A stretch of 64,000 nucleotides of DNA from Streptomyces sp. NBRC 110035. Lineage in GTDB: Bacteria > Actinomycetota > Actinomycetes > Streptomycetales > Streptomycetaceae. Shown here piece after piece: positions 17,328-27,201 of the stretch. Position numbers and translations under genes: made by a program. The stretch covers positions 112,194-176,193 of the forward strand of contig NZ_BBNN01000023.1 of the NCBI RefSeq assembly GCF_000829695.1. The letters run 5' to 3'. Position 1 is the stretch's first letter. Each line of letters opens with the position of its first letter. The notes under the pieces were generated by a model. It searched no databases and was not told the origin of the DNA. It saw nothing but the letters and a program-made list of their open reading frames with translations.

Positions 17328-18184
17328 GCGCCGTCGACCTGGCCGGCCCGACCGGCCCGACCGAACCGACCGGCCCGACCACCGCACCCGTCGCGCGCAG
17401 CCGCGCGTACTGGGCGCTCTCCGACTGCTGGAACATCGTCCGTCGCGGCCTGACCCACTACCGGCGCCAGCCCGTCAACATCGCCTGGCAGCTGGGCTTC
17501 CCGATCCTGTCGGTGCTGCTCTACGGCTACGTCTTCGGCAGCGCGATGAGGGTGCCCGGCGGCGGGGACTACAAGGACTTCCTGATGCCCGGGATGTTCG
17601 TGATGACGATGGCGTTCGGCTTCATCAACACCGCGACCATCGTGGTGTACGACGCCACCAAGGGTGTGATCGACCGGTTCCGCTCGATGCCGATGGCGCC
17701 GTCCGCGGTGGTCGCCGGGCGCGGGGTGACCGATCTGGTCGTGGCCTGCGCCGAGTTGGGCATCCTCGTGCTCACCGCGCTGGCCATGGGCTGGCGGCCG
17801 GACGGTGGCTGGGGCTTCCTCGCGGCGTTCGGGCTGCTGCTGTGGCTGCGGTTCGCGCTCATCTGGCTCGGGGTGTGGCTCGGACTGATCGTGCCCAACC
17901 CGGAGGCGGCGGGCGGGCTGTTCGCGGTCGCCTTCCCGCTGACGATGATCTCCAGCATCTTCGTGGCCCCGCAGCTGATGCCCGACTGGCTGGGCTGGAT
18001 CGCCGGCTGGAACCCGATCTCGTCCACGGCCGCGGCCACGCGTGAGCTGTTCGGTACGCCGGTCGGCGGCGGCGACTCCTGGGTCGAACAGCACGCGCTG
18101 CTGATGGCGGGGGTGTGGCCGCTCGTCCTGACGGCGGTCTTCCTGCCGCTCGCGGTGCGGAGGTTCCAGCGGCTCAGCCGGTGA
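17324..18184 (+). CDS. DrrB-type ABC-2 permease
   Basis: Predicted 286-aa membrane partner of the preceding ATPase, starting at a GTG inside its stop codon. After a Pro/Thr-rich cytoplasmic leader it has six hydrophobic helices and the ABC-2 motif [20 protein letters not shown]. The [25 protein letters not shown] segment is typical of DrrB proteins. Confidence 0.92.
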   Translation: MSAVDLAGPTGPTEPTGPTTAPVARSRAYWALSDCWNIVRRGLTHYRRQPVNIAWQLGFPILSVLLYGYVFGSAMRVPGGGDYKDFLMPGMFVMTMAFGFINTATIVVYDATKGVIDRFRSMPMAPSAVVAGRGVTDLVVACAELGILVLTALAMGWRPDGGWGFLAAFGLLLWLRFALIWLGVWLGLIVPNPEAAGGLFAVAFPLTMISSIFVAPQLMPDWLGWIAGWNPISSTAAATRELFGTPVGGGDSWVEQHALLMAGVWPLVLTAVFLPLAVRRFQRLSR

Positions 18185-18224
18185 GCGGCTGACCGGGTGT
18201 GACGCGGGCATGAGGCGGACACGG

Positions 18225-18259
18225 GGCGGGCGGTGTTCGAGAGGTGAACACCGTCCGCC
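18225..18259 (+). terminator. terminator of the ABC exporter operon
   Basis: GGCGGGCGGTGTTC (18225-18238) pairs with GAACACCGTCCGCC (18246-18259) with one G-U pair and a 7-nt loop, followed by TTCTT. Confidence 0.75.
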
Positions 18260-18266
18260 TTCTTGA

Positions 18267-19895
<1,629 letters not shown>

Positions 19896-19911
19896 GCGAC
19901 GTCTGATCAGG

Positions 19912-19944
19912 ACCCGGCACAGTATTCCGGACACGGTGCCGGGT
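19912..19944 (+). terminator. terminator of the cellulase gene
   Basis: ACCCGGCAC (19912-19920) pairs perfectly with GTGCCGGGT (19936-19944) and is followed by TTT, 17 bp after the stop codon. Confidence 0.75.
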
Positions 19945-20032
19945 TTCCTGCCGACGCAGGCCGTACGACTGATGCCAGGGGGCGTGAGTTCCAGGAAAGG
20001 TCCGATTCACCCGTCGCCGATACGCTGCCTGT

Positions 20033-20244
20033 ATGGGGCAGCTGGTGCTTCCACCTGCGGATTTCCGGCTCTACGGGGAAAGTGGCCCTCACGGAGGGGG
20101 AGCTTTCGGTCACGTGTCCACACGGTGGCTGGATGGCTTGCTGTCTGGCTCAGGTGGCGCGACACTGGGCGGTCGAGGTCCTATGTGTTTTTTGGAGAGC
20201 ACTCAAAGGATCTTGCTCTCGTAGACCCCCGGTGTGCCGGGGGT
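20033..20244 (+). ncRNA. candidate small transcript with tandem 3' hairpins (possible 63-aa leaderless ORF)
   Basis: A -10-like TACGCT (20021-20026) sits 7 bp before an ATG at 20033 that opens a 63-codon frame ending at 20224. Its codon bias is weak for this genome. The 3' end has a GAGAGCA/TGCTCTC hairpin (20195-20220) followed by a strong terminator (20225-20244). It could be a non-coding RNA, a leaderless short protein or a gene remnant; the sequence does not decide. Confidence 0.3.
20225..20244 (+). terminator. strong intrinsic terminator
   Basis: ACCCCCGG-tgtg-CCGGGGGT is an 8-bp perfect stem with a 4-nt loop, followed by the T-rich TTCTGCGTTTCT on the plus strand. Confidence 0.75.
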
Positions 20245-20427
20245 TTCTGCGTTTCTGGGCGCCATCCGTGTCGAGCCACACGATGCCATCGGTACCGTGG
20301 TCGGGAAGCCAGTGCTGTGACAACCGCCGGTAGGACTTCGCCACAGCCCTCACTGGATTCATCTTCGGGGTCCCGGTCGTTCACCTCGTTCAGCGGCGCG
20401 CTCCGGGAGCGCCGACGGGGGAGTGCG

Positions 20428-20904
20428 TCAAGAAGTCGCCGGAGCATGAGCCCTCGTTGTCTCCGGGAGTGTGAAGCGGGCCCACACGCACTTCGTGTAC
20501 GGCTCCTGCCCGCATCCCCACGCGTCGGCCAGCGCCTCCACGAGGATCAGTCCGCGTCCGCCTTCTCCGCCGGGTGCCGGGCGGCGCGGCCGGGGGAGCC
20601 GGTCCCGGTCGGGGTCGGTGACCTCGAGGACCAGTTCGGCTCCGTCCAGGGTGAGGGTGACGCGGACCTGCGCGCAGGAGACACGGCAGTGGAGCACGGC
20701 GTTCGTGACCAGCTCGCTCGTCAGCAGGACGACGGTGTCCGTGAGTTCCTCCGCGACGCCCCAGTCCGCGAGGGCTTCGCGTAAACGCCGCCGAGCCGCT
20801 GACACGTGTCGCCTGTGCTGGGGATGCGGAAGGTTTCGGTTGAGGGCATGGCGTGAAGGTAGGGCTGAAATCAGGGCGGATGCAATGCTCTCAAGTGAAT
20901 GCAT
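20428..20904 (-). CDS. anti-sigma-factor-like HATPase (RsbW type)
   Basis: Predicted 158-aa GHKL-type ATP-binding protein. The N box is SELVTNAVLHC, the G1 region is VTDPDRDRLP and the G2 box is GGRGLILVEALADAWG. Single-domain proteins of this sort act as anti-sigma factors or serine kinases. Here it is divergent from an XRE/DUF5753-DUF397 pair, the arrangement known around whiJ and abaA in Streptomyces. The proposed ATG at 20904 lies inside a palindrome and lacks a ribosome site, so the real start may be a little downstream. Confidence 0.85.
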   Translation of the reverse strand: MHSLESIASALISALPSRHALNRNLPHPQHRRHVSAARRRLREALADWGVAEELTDTVVLLTSELVTNAVLHCRVSCAQVRVTLTLDGAELVLEVTDPDRDRLPRPRRPAPGGEGGRGLILVEALADAWGCGQEPYTKCVWARFTLPETTRAHAPATS

Positions 20905-20927
20905 TCAGTTGTCCACTCGATCGAGTG
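20892..20927. promoter_or_regulatory. two adjacent palindromes between the HATPase and whiJ-like genes
   Basis: TGAATGCATTCA (20896-20907), extendable to an 18/20 match over 20892-20911, and CACTCGATCGAGTG (20914-20927) are both perfect dyads with centres 19 bp apart. The first covers the putative HATPase start codon. They are the likely operator of the divergent locus. Confidence 0.65.
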
Positions 20928-20986
20928 ATGGAATTTCGGAGCTGACGGCCCGTGCGGCATCGTTGCGTTCGGACGAGGGAGGTCTC

Positions 20987-21856
20987 ATGCCCGCAGGTGG
21001 ACGGCCGACGGTGCGCAGCAGGCGCCTGGGTACGGCGCTGAGGCAGTACCGGCTGGCCGCCAAGCTCGACCAGCCGCAGGCCGCCGAGGTCATCGCGTCA
21101 AGCCAGGCCAGAGTCAGCCGACTTGAGACCGGACACGTCACCGCGCGCGTCATCGAGGTGCGGCTGCTGCTGGACGCGTACGGGGTCACGGACCCGGAAG
21201 CGCGAGCGAAACTCGAGGAGTTGGCCAAGCACTCCAAGAAACGCGGCTGGTGGCTGGAGCACGCGGCGCACCTGCGCCCGGACTACCTCGACCACATCGC
21301 GCTGGAGGACGACGCGACGTACATCCGGGAGTGGCAACCGGTGCTCGTCCCAGGGCTTTTGCAGACCCCGGCTTATGCCGAGGAGATCACGGCGGGAAGC
21401 CCCAACTGCATCGCCCCGGACCGGGTTGCCCAGTTGCTGAAGGTCCGGGAGGCGCGGCAGTCGAAGATCGAGGAGGGTGGGGCAACCTACTCCGCCATCC
21501 TCTGGGAGTCAGTCGTCGCACGTCCGCTGGTGCGCGTCGAGATTCATCGGGAGCAACTCGCGGCGATCCTGGAGATCGCCCAGCGGAAGAACGTCACCGT
21601 GCAGGTGCTGCCGTCCAGTACGGGCGTGCTCGGAGCGGTGACGTCTGCCTTTTCCACGTTCAGCTTCGACTCCGAGCCGGTGGTGGAAGCGGTGGCCCTG
21701 GAGAACCTGAGAGGGACGTCGGTCCTCGAGGGTTCGGAAGACCTCACCGCTTACGCCAATATGTACGACCTACTACGATCGTCGGCACTGGCGCCGGACG
21801 CGAGCGCGAGGCTCATCCGGAGCGTACTGCGGAGTTTGAAGGAAGACGCATCGTGA
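20987..21856 (+). CDS. WhiJ-like XRE-family regulator (HTH-DUF5753)
   Basis: Predicted 289-aa regulator. The N-terminal helix-turn-helix is GTALRQYRLAAKLDQPQAAEVIASSQARVSRLETG, and the rest is DUF5753 with EWQPVLVPGLLQTPAYAEEI and VTVQVLPSSTGVLGAVTSAFSTFSF. The ATG at 20987 has a strong GAGGGAGG site; longer frames read antisense to the HATPase gene. It overlaps the DUF397 gene by 4 bp. In related loci the DUF397 partner modulates DNA binding by the XRE protein, affecting development and antibiotics. Confidence 0.93.
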   Translation: MPAGGRPTVRSRRLGTALRQYRLAAKLDQPQAAEVIASSQARVSRLETGHVTARVIEVRLLLDAYGVTDPEARAKLEELAKHSKKRGWWLEHAAHLRPDYLDHIALEDDATYIREWQPVLVPGLLQTPAYAEEITAGSPNCIAPDRVAQLLKVREARQSKIEEGGATYSAILWESVVARPLVRVEIHREQLAAILEIAQRKNVTVQVLPSSTGVLGAVTSAFSTFSFDSEPVVEAVALENLRGTSVLEGSEDLTAYANMYDLLRSSALAPDASARLIRSVLRSLKEDAS

Positions 21857-22035
21857 CCGAGGTTATAGGCCCCTTCCGGAAGTCGTCCTACTCCCAGGCG
21901 GAGAGCAACTGCGTCGAGGTCGCCGAAACGGCCCCAGGCGGCCCGGCCGTCCGTGACAGCAAGCAGTGTGAAGGAGGCCCCCTGCTCACCGTCTCCCGCG
22001 AGAGCTGGCAGGCTTTTCTCCGCCAGTTCGCGTAG
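21853..22035 (+). CDS. DUF397 protein (partner of the WhiJ-like regulator)
   Basis: Predicted 60-aa protein starting at a GTG that overlaps the upstream stop codon. GPFRKSSYSQAESNCVEVAE, then AVRDSKQ, then LTVSRESWQAFL is the full DUF397 signature. Family members act with the XRE/DUF5753 protein encoded just before them. Confidence 0.94.
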   Translation: MTEVIGPFRKSSYSQAESNCVEVAETAPGGPAVRDSKQCEGGPLLTVSRESWQAFLRQFA

Positions 22036-22046
22036 GCATCGGGTAC

Positions 22047-22086
22047 ACGCAGGGCGCCCGGCGGATCACCGCCGGGCGCCCTGCGT
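22047..22086. terminator. bidirectional 18-bp-stem terminator
   Basis: A perfect 18-bp stem (22047-22064 with 22069-22086) and ATCA loop lies between the convergent DUF397 and serC genes. Confidence 0.9.
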
Positions 22087-22104
22087 CGTTGTGCCGGGGG
22101 ACGG

Positions 22105-23232
<1,128 letters not shown>

Positions 23233-23298
23233 CTAGCGGCTCCGGGAAACCCCGGTGAAACCTCGTCCGTCGGCTGAGACGCGGATCCGAGGGGCGGT

Positions 23299-23339
23299 CG
23301 CACCGCTGGACGGGCGGGAAACGTCCGTCCAGCGGTGCG
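23299..23339 (-). terminator. terminator of the conservon operon
   Basis: CGCACCGCTGGACG (23299-23312) pairs perfectly with CGTCCAGCGGTGCG (23326-23339), 13 bp after the last P450 stop codon. Confidence 0.85.
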
Positions 23340-23351
23340 GCCCCGGGCGGG

Positions 23352-24605
23352 TCAGCCCAGCGTGACCGGAAGCTCGTACAGGTCGTTCTGCGTGACCACC
23401 GGCTTGTTGCGGAGTGCGGACGCCCCGACCGCCAGGTCCAGCTTCGGGAAGCGCGCGTACAGGGCCGGCAGGGCCACGCCCGCCTCCAGGCGGGACAGGG
23501 CCGCGCCGGGGCACACGTGCGGGCCGTGCCCGAAGGCGATGTGCCGGTTGGCGCTCTCACGGGTGATGTCGAAGACGCCGGCGCTCGGGCCGTGCGCCCG
23601 CTCGTCCCGGCCGAGCGCGGCGTACGACACGATCAGCGCCTCCCCGGCCGGGAGGACGGCGTCGCCGACCGGTACGTCCTCGGTGGCGAAGCGGATCAGT
23701 ACGTGGGAGGTGGGCGTGGAGTACCGCAGGGTCTCCTCGACCACCGCCGACCAGCCCACCTCGCCGGACAGCACCCGGGCCCGCTGTTCGGGGTGGAGGG
23801 AGAGGTTGACCACCGCGTTGACGATGAGCGAGATCGTCGTCTCGTGACCGGCCGCGATCATCAGCTGGAGCGTGGAGACGATCTCCTGGTCGGTGAGCCG
23901 GTCGCCGTTCTCGGACGCCTCGATGAGCGCGGACGTCAGGTCGTCGCCGGGGTTCTCCCGCTTGTGCGCGACCGTCTCCGTCATGATCTGCGCCAGTTCG
24001 GTCAGCGTCGCGACGACCTCCTCGGGCGGGGTCTGCGTCGAGAAGAACTTCTCGAACAGCTCCTTCAGCCGCGGCAGCCGCTCCTCGGCGAGCCCCATCA
24101 GGTCGGCGACCACGTACATCGGCAGCGGGTAGGCGAACAGGGCCTTCAGGTCGACCGTCGGGCCCCGCTCCTTCGCCACCCGGTCCAGCAGGCCCTCGGT
24201 CAGCTCCGTGATCCGCTCGCGCATCCGCTCCACCCGGCGCACGGTGAGCGCCTGGGCGACCAGGGTGCGCAGGCGGCGGTGGTCGGCGCCGTCCACGGTC
24301 AGCATGGAGCGGCCCGGGTTCGCCAGTCCGATCAGCGGCCAGTCGTTCGCGATCTCGCCGCGCTGCCAGGCGCCCCAGACGCCGATGTCCTTCACCACCC
24401 GGGGGTCGGTGAGCAGTTTCTTCGCCTCGGCGTGGTGCGTGACCGCCCACACCGGCACGTCGCCCGGCAGCACCACCCGGGCGAGGGGGCCCGCGGCCCG
24501 TAACGCCGCGCTCTCCGCGTCGAGATCGGTGACGAACGGGTCCAGGGGGATCGGGTTCCCCCCGGTGCCGGGCGCGGGTGTCTGTGTGTCCGTACCAGCC
24601 GTCAT
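23352..24605 (-). CDS. conservon cytochrome P450 (CYP154-like)
   Basis: Predicted 417-aa soluble P450. The I-helix has AGHETT with the acid-alcohol pair, the K-helix has an intact ExxR (VEETLRYS), and the heme loop is FGHGPHVCPG. The ATG at 24605 overlaps the upstream P450 stop codon by 4 bp (ATGA); longer frames are antisense read-through. Conservons with two P450s usually pair a CYP157 with a CYP154, and the features here fit that. Substrate unknown. Confidence 0.92.
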   Translation of the reverse strand: MTAGTDTQTPAPGTGGNPIPLDPFVTDLDAESAALRAAGPLARVVLPGDVPVWAVTHHAEAKKLLTDPRVVKDIGVWGAWQRGEIANDWPLIGLANPGRSMLTVDGADHRRLRTLVAQALTVRRVERMRERITELTEGLLDRVAKERGPTVDLKALFAYPLPMYVVADLMGLAEERLPRLKELFEKFFSTQTPPEEVVATLTELAQIMTETVAHKRENPGDDLTSALIEASENGDRLTDQEIVSTLQLMIAAGHETTISLIVNAVVNLSLHPEQRARVLSGEVGWSAVVEETLRYSTPTSHVLIRFATEDVPVGDAVLPAGEALIVSYAALGRDERAHGPSAGVFDITRESANRHIAFGHGPHVCPGAALSRLEAGVALPALYARFPKLDLAVGASALRNKPVVTQNDLYELPVTLG

Positions 24606-25837
24606 GGGTGCGAGCCTCCGTGGGCGGGAGTGGGTGTGAACGTGACCGGGAGTTCGGACAGCCCGCGCAGCCACGGCGACGGGCGGCGGGTCAGGGACGC
24701 GGCCGGCACCGTGAGGTCGATGTCCGGCAGCCGGTCCAGGACCACCTCGATGCCGGTCCGCGCGATCACCTCGGCGATCTCCTGCGCCGGGAACGGGCAC
24801 CGGTGCTCCCCGTGGCCGAAGGAGAAGTGCGCGCTGTTCCCGCCGGTCAGGGCCGAACCGTCGGGCCGCACCTGGGGATCGGAGTTGGCGCCCTGGAGGC
24901 CGAGGAGCACCAGGTCGCCGGCGCGGATGCGGCGGCCGCCCAGCAGGGTGTCGCGGGAGGCCCAGCGGCCGGCCACGTTCTGCGAGGGAGTGTCCTCCCA
25001 CAGCACCTCGTTCATCGCCTCGGCGACGCTGTTGCGGCCGCCGAACAGGGACGCGGCGAACCGCTGGTCCGTCAGCATCAGGTGCAGGGAGTTGCCGATC
25101 CAGTCGGCGGTCGGCTGGTGCCCGGCCGCCATCATCACCATCAGGTCCTGGACGATCTCCTCGTCGGTGAACCCGGCGGTGTCGGCGAGCATCCGCGACG
25201 CCACGTCCTCGGCGGGTTCCTTCCTGCGCGCGGTGACCAGTTCGGTCATCGACGTGAACAGGTGGGTCTGCCCCGCCAGCGCCCGCTCCCGCCCGTCGAT
25301 CATGTCGTTGAGGGCGGTGACGAGCGCCGGCCCCTGCTCGTCGGAGAAGCCGTAGAGCCGGGCCAGGACGCGTACCGGCAGCAGCATCGCGAACTCGCCG
25401 ATGATGTCGGCAAAGCCCTGGGGACAGATGCCGTCGATCAGTTCGTCGGCGAACCTCTCCGTGTACCCGCGCAGTTCGAACGGGTCCACCGCCTCCAGCG
25501 CGTGGGCCAGCATCCCGGCCCGCTCGCGGTGCCGCTCGCCGACGGTGTAGAGGATGGAGGGCTGCTTACGGCCGATCATCGGAAGCAGCGGCCAGTCGTC
25601 GGGGATGACGTCCCACTGGTTCCACAGCTCGGAGTCGCGGCTGAACAGCACCGGGTCCCCGGTGATCTGGTGCAGTTCGCGGTAGCCGAGCACCAGCCAG
25701 GCCGGTACGCCGCCGTCGAGCAGCACCGGGACCACGCTGCCGTGCTCGCGCCGCATCTTCCGGTACGCCCCGGCCGGGTCGTTCTGGAGCAGGGGGCCGC
25801 CGAAGCGGACGACGTTGGGGACGGAGGCAGGGCTCAC
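24602..25837 (-). CDS. conservon cytochrome P450 lacking ExxR (CYP157-like)
   Basis: Predicted 411-aa P450-fold protein. The heme loop FGHGEHRCP with Cys347 is intact, but the K-helix reads EVLW (Glu277 to Trp280) instead of E-x-x-R, and the I-helix reads AGHQPT (residues 238-243) instead of AGxE/D-T. This matches the CYP157 family, described as lacking ExxR. The GTG at 25837 overlaps the cvnD stop codon by 4 bp, giving a natural N-terminus (VSPASVPNVVRFG). It is co-translated with the GTPase and the CYP154-like gene. Confidence 0.9.
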   Translation of the reverse strand: MSPASVPNVVRFGGPLLQNDPAGAYRKMRREHGSVVPVLLDGGVPAWLVLGYRELHQITGDPVLFSRDSELWNQWDVIPDDWPLLPMIGRKQPSILYTVGERHRERAGMLAHALEAVDPFELRGYTERFADELIDGICPQGFADIIGEFAMLLPVRVLARLYGFSDEQGPALVTALNDMIDGRERALAGQTHLFTSMTELVTARRKEPAEDVASRMLADTAGFTDEEIVQDLMVMMAAGHQPTADWIGNSLHLMLTDQRFAASLFGGRNSVAEAMNEVLWEDTPSQNVAGRWASRDTLLGGRRIRAGDLVLLGLQGANSDPQVRPDGSALTGGNSAHFSFGHGEHRCPFPAQEIAEVIARTGIEVVLDRLPDIDLTVPAASLTRRPSPWLRGLSELPVTFTPTPAHGGSHP

Positions 25838-26469
25838 ACCAGCTCCTGACGGGAGACTCGGGCCTGGTCGGCGTAGAGGGCCTGGACGTGCTCCACCAGC
25901 GTGATCAGCACCAGCTTGCTGGACTCCCGGGACCGCGCGTCGCAGGTGACCAGCGGTACGTGCGGGTCGAGGTCGAGTGCCTCGCGGATCTGCTGCGGGG
26001 CGAAGGCGGGACCGCCGAAGTCGTTGCAGGCCACGATGAACGGCGTGCCGTGCTTCTCCAGCCGGTCGATGGCGTACCAGGAGTCGTCGATGCGCCGGGT
26101 GTCGACCAGGACGACCGCGCCCAGCGTGCCCGAGAACAGCCGGTCCCACAGGAACCAGAAGCGCTCCTGCCCCGGTGCCCCGAACAGGTACAGCACGTTG
26201 TGCCGGTCCAGGGTGATGCGGCCGAAGTCGAACGCCACGGTGGTCGCGGTCTTGCCGCTCACCGCGCTGATGTCGTCGACGGCCTCTCCGGCCCTGGTCA
26301 TCGTCTCCTCGGTGCTGAGCGGACGTATCTCGCTCACCGAGCGGACCATCGTCGTCTTGCCGGCACCGAAGCCGCCCACGACCACGATCTTGAGGCCGTT
26401 GTCGGCCGACGCGCCCAGCGGCGTACGTGTCTCGGACGGCGTACACGTCTCAGAGGTTGCGGAGTCCAA
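25834..26469 (-). CDS. cvnD: conservon GTPase CvnD
   Basis: Predicted 211-aa Ras/MglA-like small GTPase of the conservon. The P-loop GGFGAGKTT is at residues 32-40, the G3 region is FGAPGQERFWFLWD, and the G4 region ACNDFGG is non-canonical, as is usual for CvnD. It works with CvnA, CvnB and CvnC in a membrane-associated signalling complex. The first 20 bp overlap the end of cvnC. Confidence 0.94.
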   Translation of the reverse strand: MDSATSETCTPSETRTPLGASADNGLKIVVVGGFGAGKTTMVRSVSEIRPLSTEETMTRAGEAVDDISAVSGKTATTVAFDFGRITLDRHNVLYLFGAPGQERFWFLWDRLFSGTLGAVVLVDTRRIDDSWYAIDRLEKHGTPFIVACNDFGGPAFAPQQIREALDLDPHVPLVTCDARSRESSKLVLITLVEHVQALYADQARVSRQELV

Positions 26470-26797
26470 CGAGCACCTGCTCCAGGATGTCGGGGTCGGG
26501 TAGGGCCGCCTTGCGGGGGTGACGGGCGCTGACGCGACCCGACGCCTGGAGGTCGGCGAGCAGGACGCGGGTGATGCTCACCGGCAGCTTCAGCTCGGCC
26601 GCGATCTCCACGACCGCCGTGGGCCGTTCGGTCAGCCGCAGGATCGCGGCGTGCTCGGACTGCATGCCGGGCACCGGATCGCACTCGGCGACGACCAGGG
26701 TGACCAGGTCGAAGGGGTTGTCGGCCCCGGACCGGCTGCGCCCGCCTGTGACGGTGTACAGACGATCGGGTGCGTCGTCCCTGCCCGGCCTGCTCAT
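26450..26797 (-). CDS. cvnC: conservon DUF742 protein CvnC
   Basis: Predicted 115-aa DUF742 protein. RLYTVTGGRSRSG opens the domain, then FDLVTLVVA and EHAAILRLTERPTAVVEIAAELKLPVSITRVLLADL give a winged-helix-like fold, ending in ILEQVLVGLRNL. The ATG at 26797 overlaps the cvnB stop codon by 4 bp. Confidence 0.94.
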   Translation of the reverse strand: MSRPGRDDAPDRLYTVTGGRSRSGADNPFDLVTLVVAECDPVPGMQSEHAAILRLTERPTAVVEIAAELKLPVSITRVLLADLQASGRVSARHPRKAALPDPDILEQVLVGLRNL

Positions 26798-27201
26798 GAG
26801 CTGCGCGGGGGAGCGGTCAGGTGGTCCCCGAGTTGCTCCACGAGCTCGCTCATGTTGTGCCCGATGAGCCCGGCGTCGGCGTCCTCGCTGGTGACCAGGG
26901 CCAGATGCGCGCCCTGGCCGGCCTCCACGATGAACAGCACGCCGCCGTAGAACTCGGTCATCGCCGAGCGGACGCCTCCGCTGCCGTCGCCGAACTCCAC
27001 GGACGCGCCGTGCGACAGCGACTGGATGCCCGCGGCGATCGCGGCGAGCTGGTCGGCCTGGTCGGCGGAGAGTTCGGGGCTGCGGCACAGTTTCAGGCCG
27101 TCCCTGGACAGGACGAGCGCGTGCCGCGCGCCCGGTGTGCGCTCCAGCAGGCCCTCTATCAGCCAGGTGAGCTTCTCGTCGGCGGTCGTCGTGCCGGTCA
27201 T
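26794..27201 (-). CDS. cvnB: conservon roadblock/LC7 protein CvnB
   Basis: Predicted 135-aa roadblock-domain protein. LTWLIEGLLERTPGARHALVLSRDGL, then ADQLAAIAAGIQSLSHGAS and YGGVLFIVEAGQGAHLALV are typical of MglB-like CvnB proteins, which probably regulate the CvnD GTPase. ATGA overlaps join it to cvnA and cvnC. Confidence 0.95.
   Translation of the reverse strand: MTGTTTADEKLTWLIEGLLERTPGARHALVLSRDGLKLCRSPELSADQADQLAAIAAGIQSLSHGASVEFGDGSGGVRSAMTEFYGGVLFIVEAGQGAHLALVTSEDADAGLIGHNMSELVEQLGDHLTAPPRSS

Larger units (their letters stand above)
19896..20427. other. 532-bp region with terminators, a possible small RNA or micro-ORF, no convincing gene
   Basis: It holds the cellulase terminator (19912-19944), a low-GC patch around 20181-20220 and two adjacent hairpins (20195-20244). 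Beyond 20250 frames on either strand have poor codon bias and match no family I recognise. It could be the remains of a lost gene. Confidence 0.5.

Noticed and set aside
20150..20447. Minus-strand small proteins downstream of the HATPase gene
   Set aside because: Frames of 70-88 codons cross the terminator hairpin, lack ribosome sites and show poor codon bias.
24606..25001. N-terminal extension of the CYP154-like P450
   Set aside because: It lies inside the preceding P450 gene in another frame; the ATGA overlap start at 24605 gives a normal P450 length.
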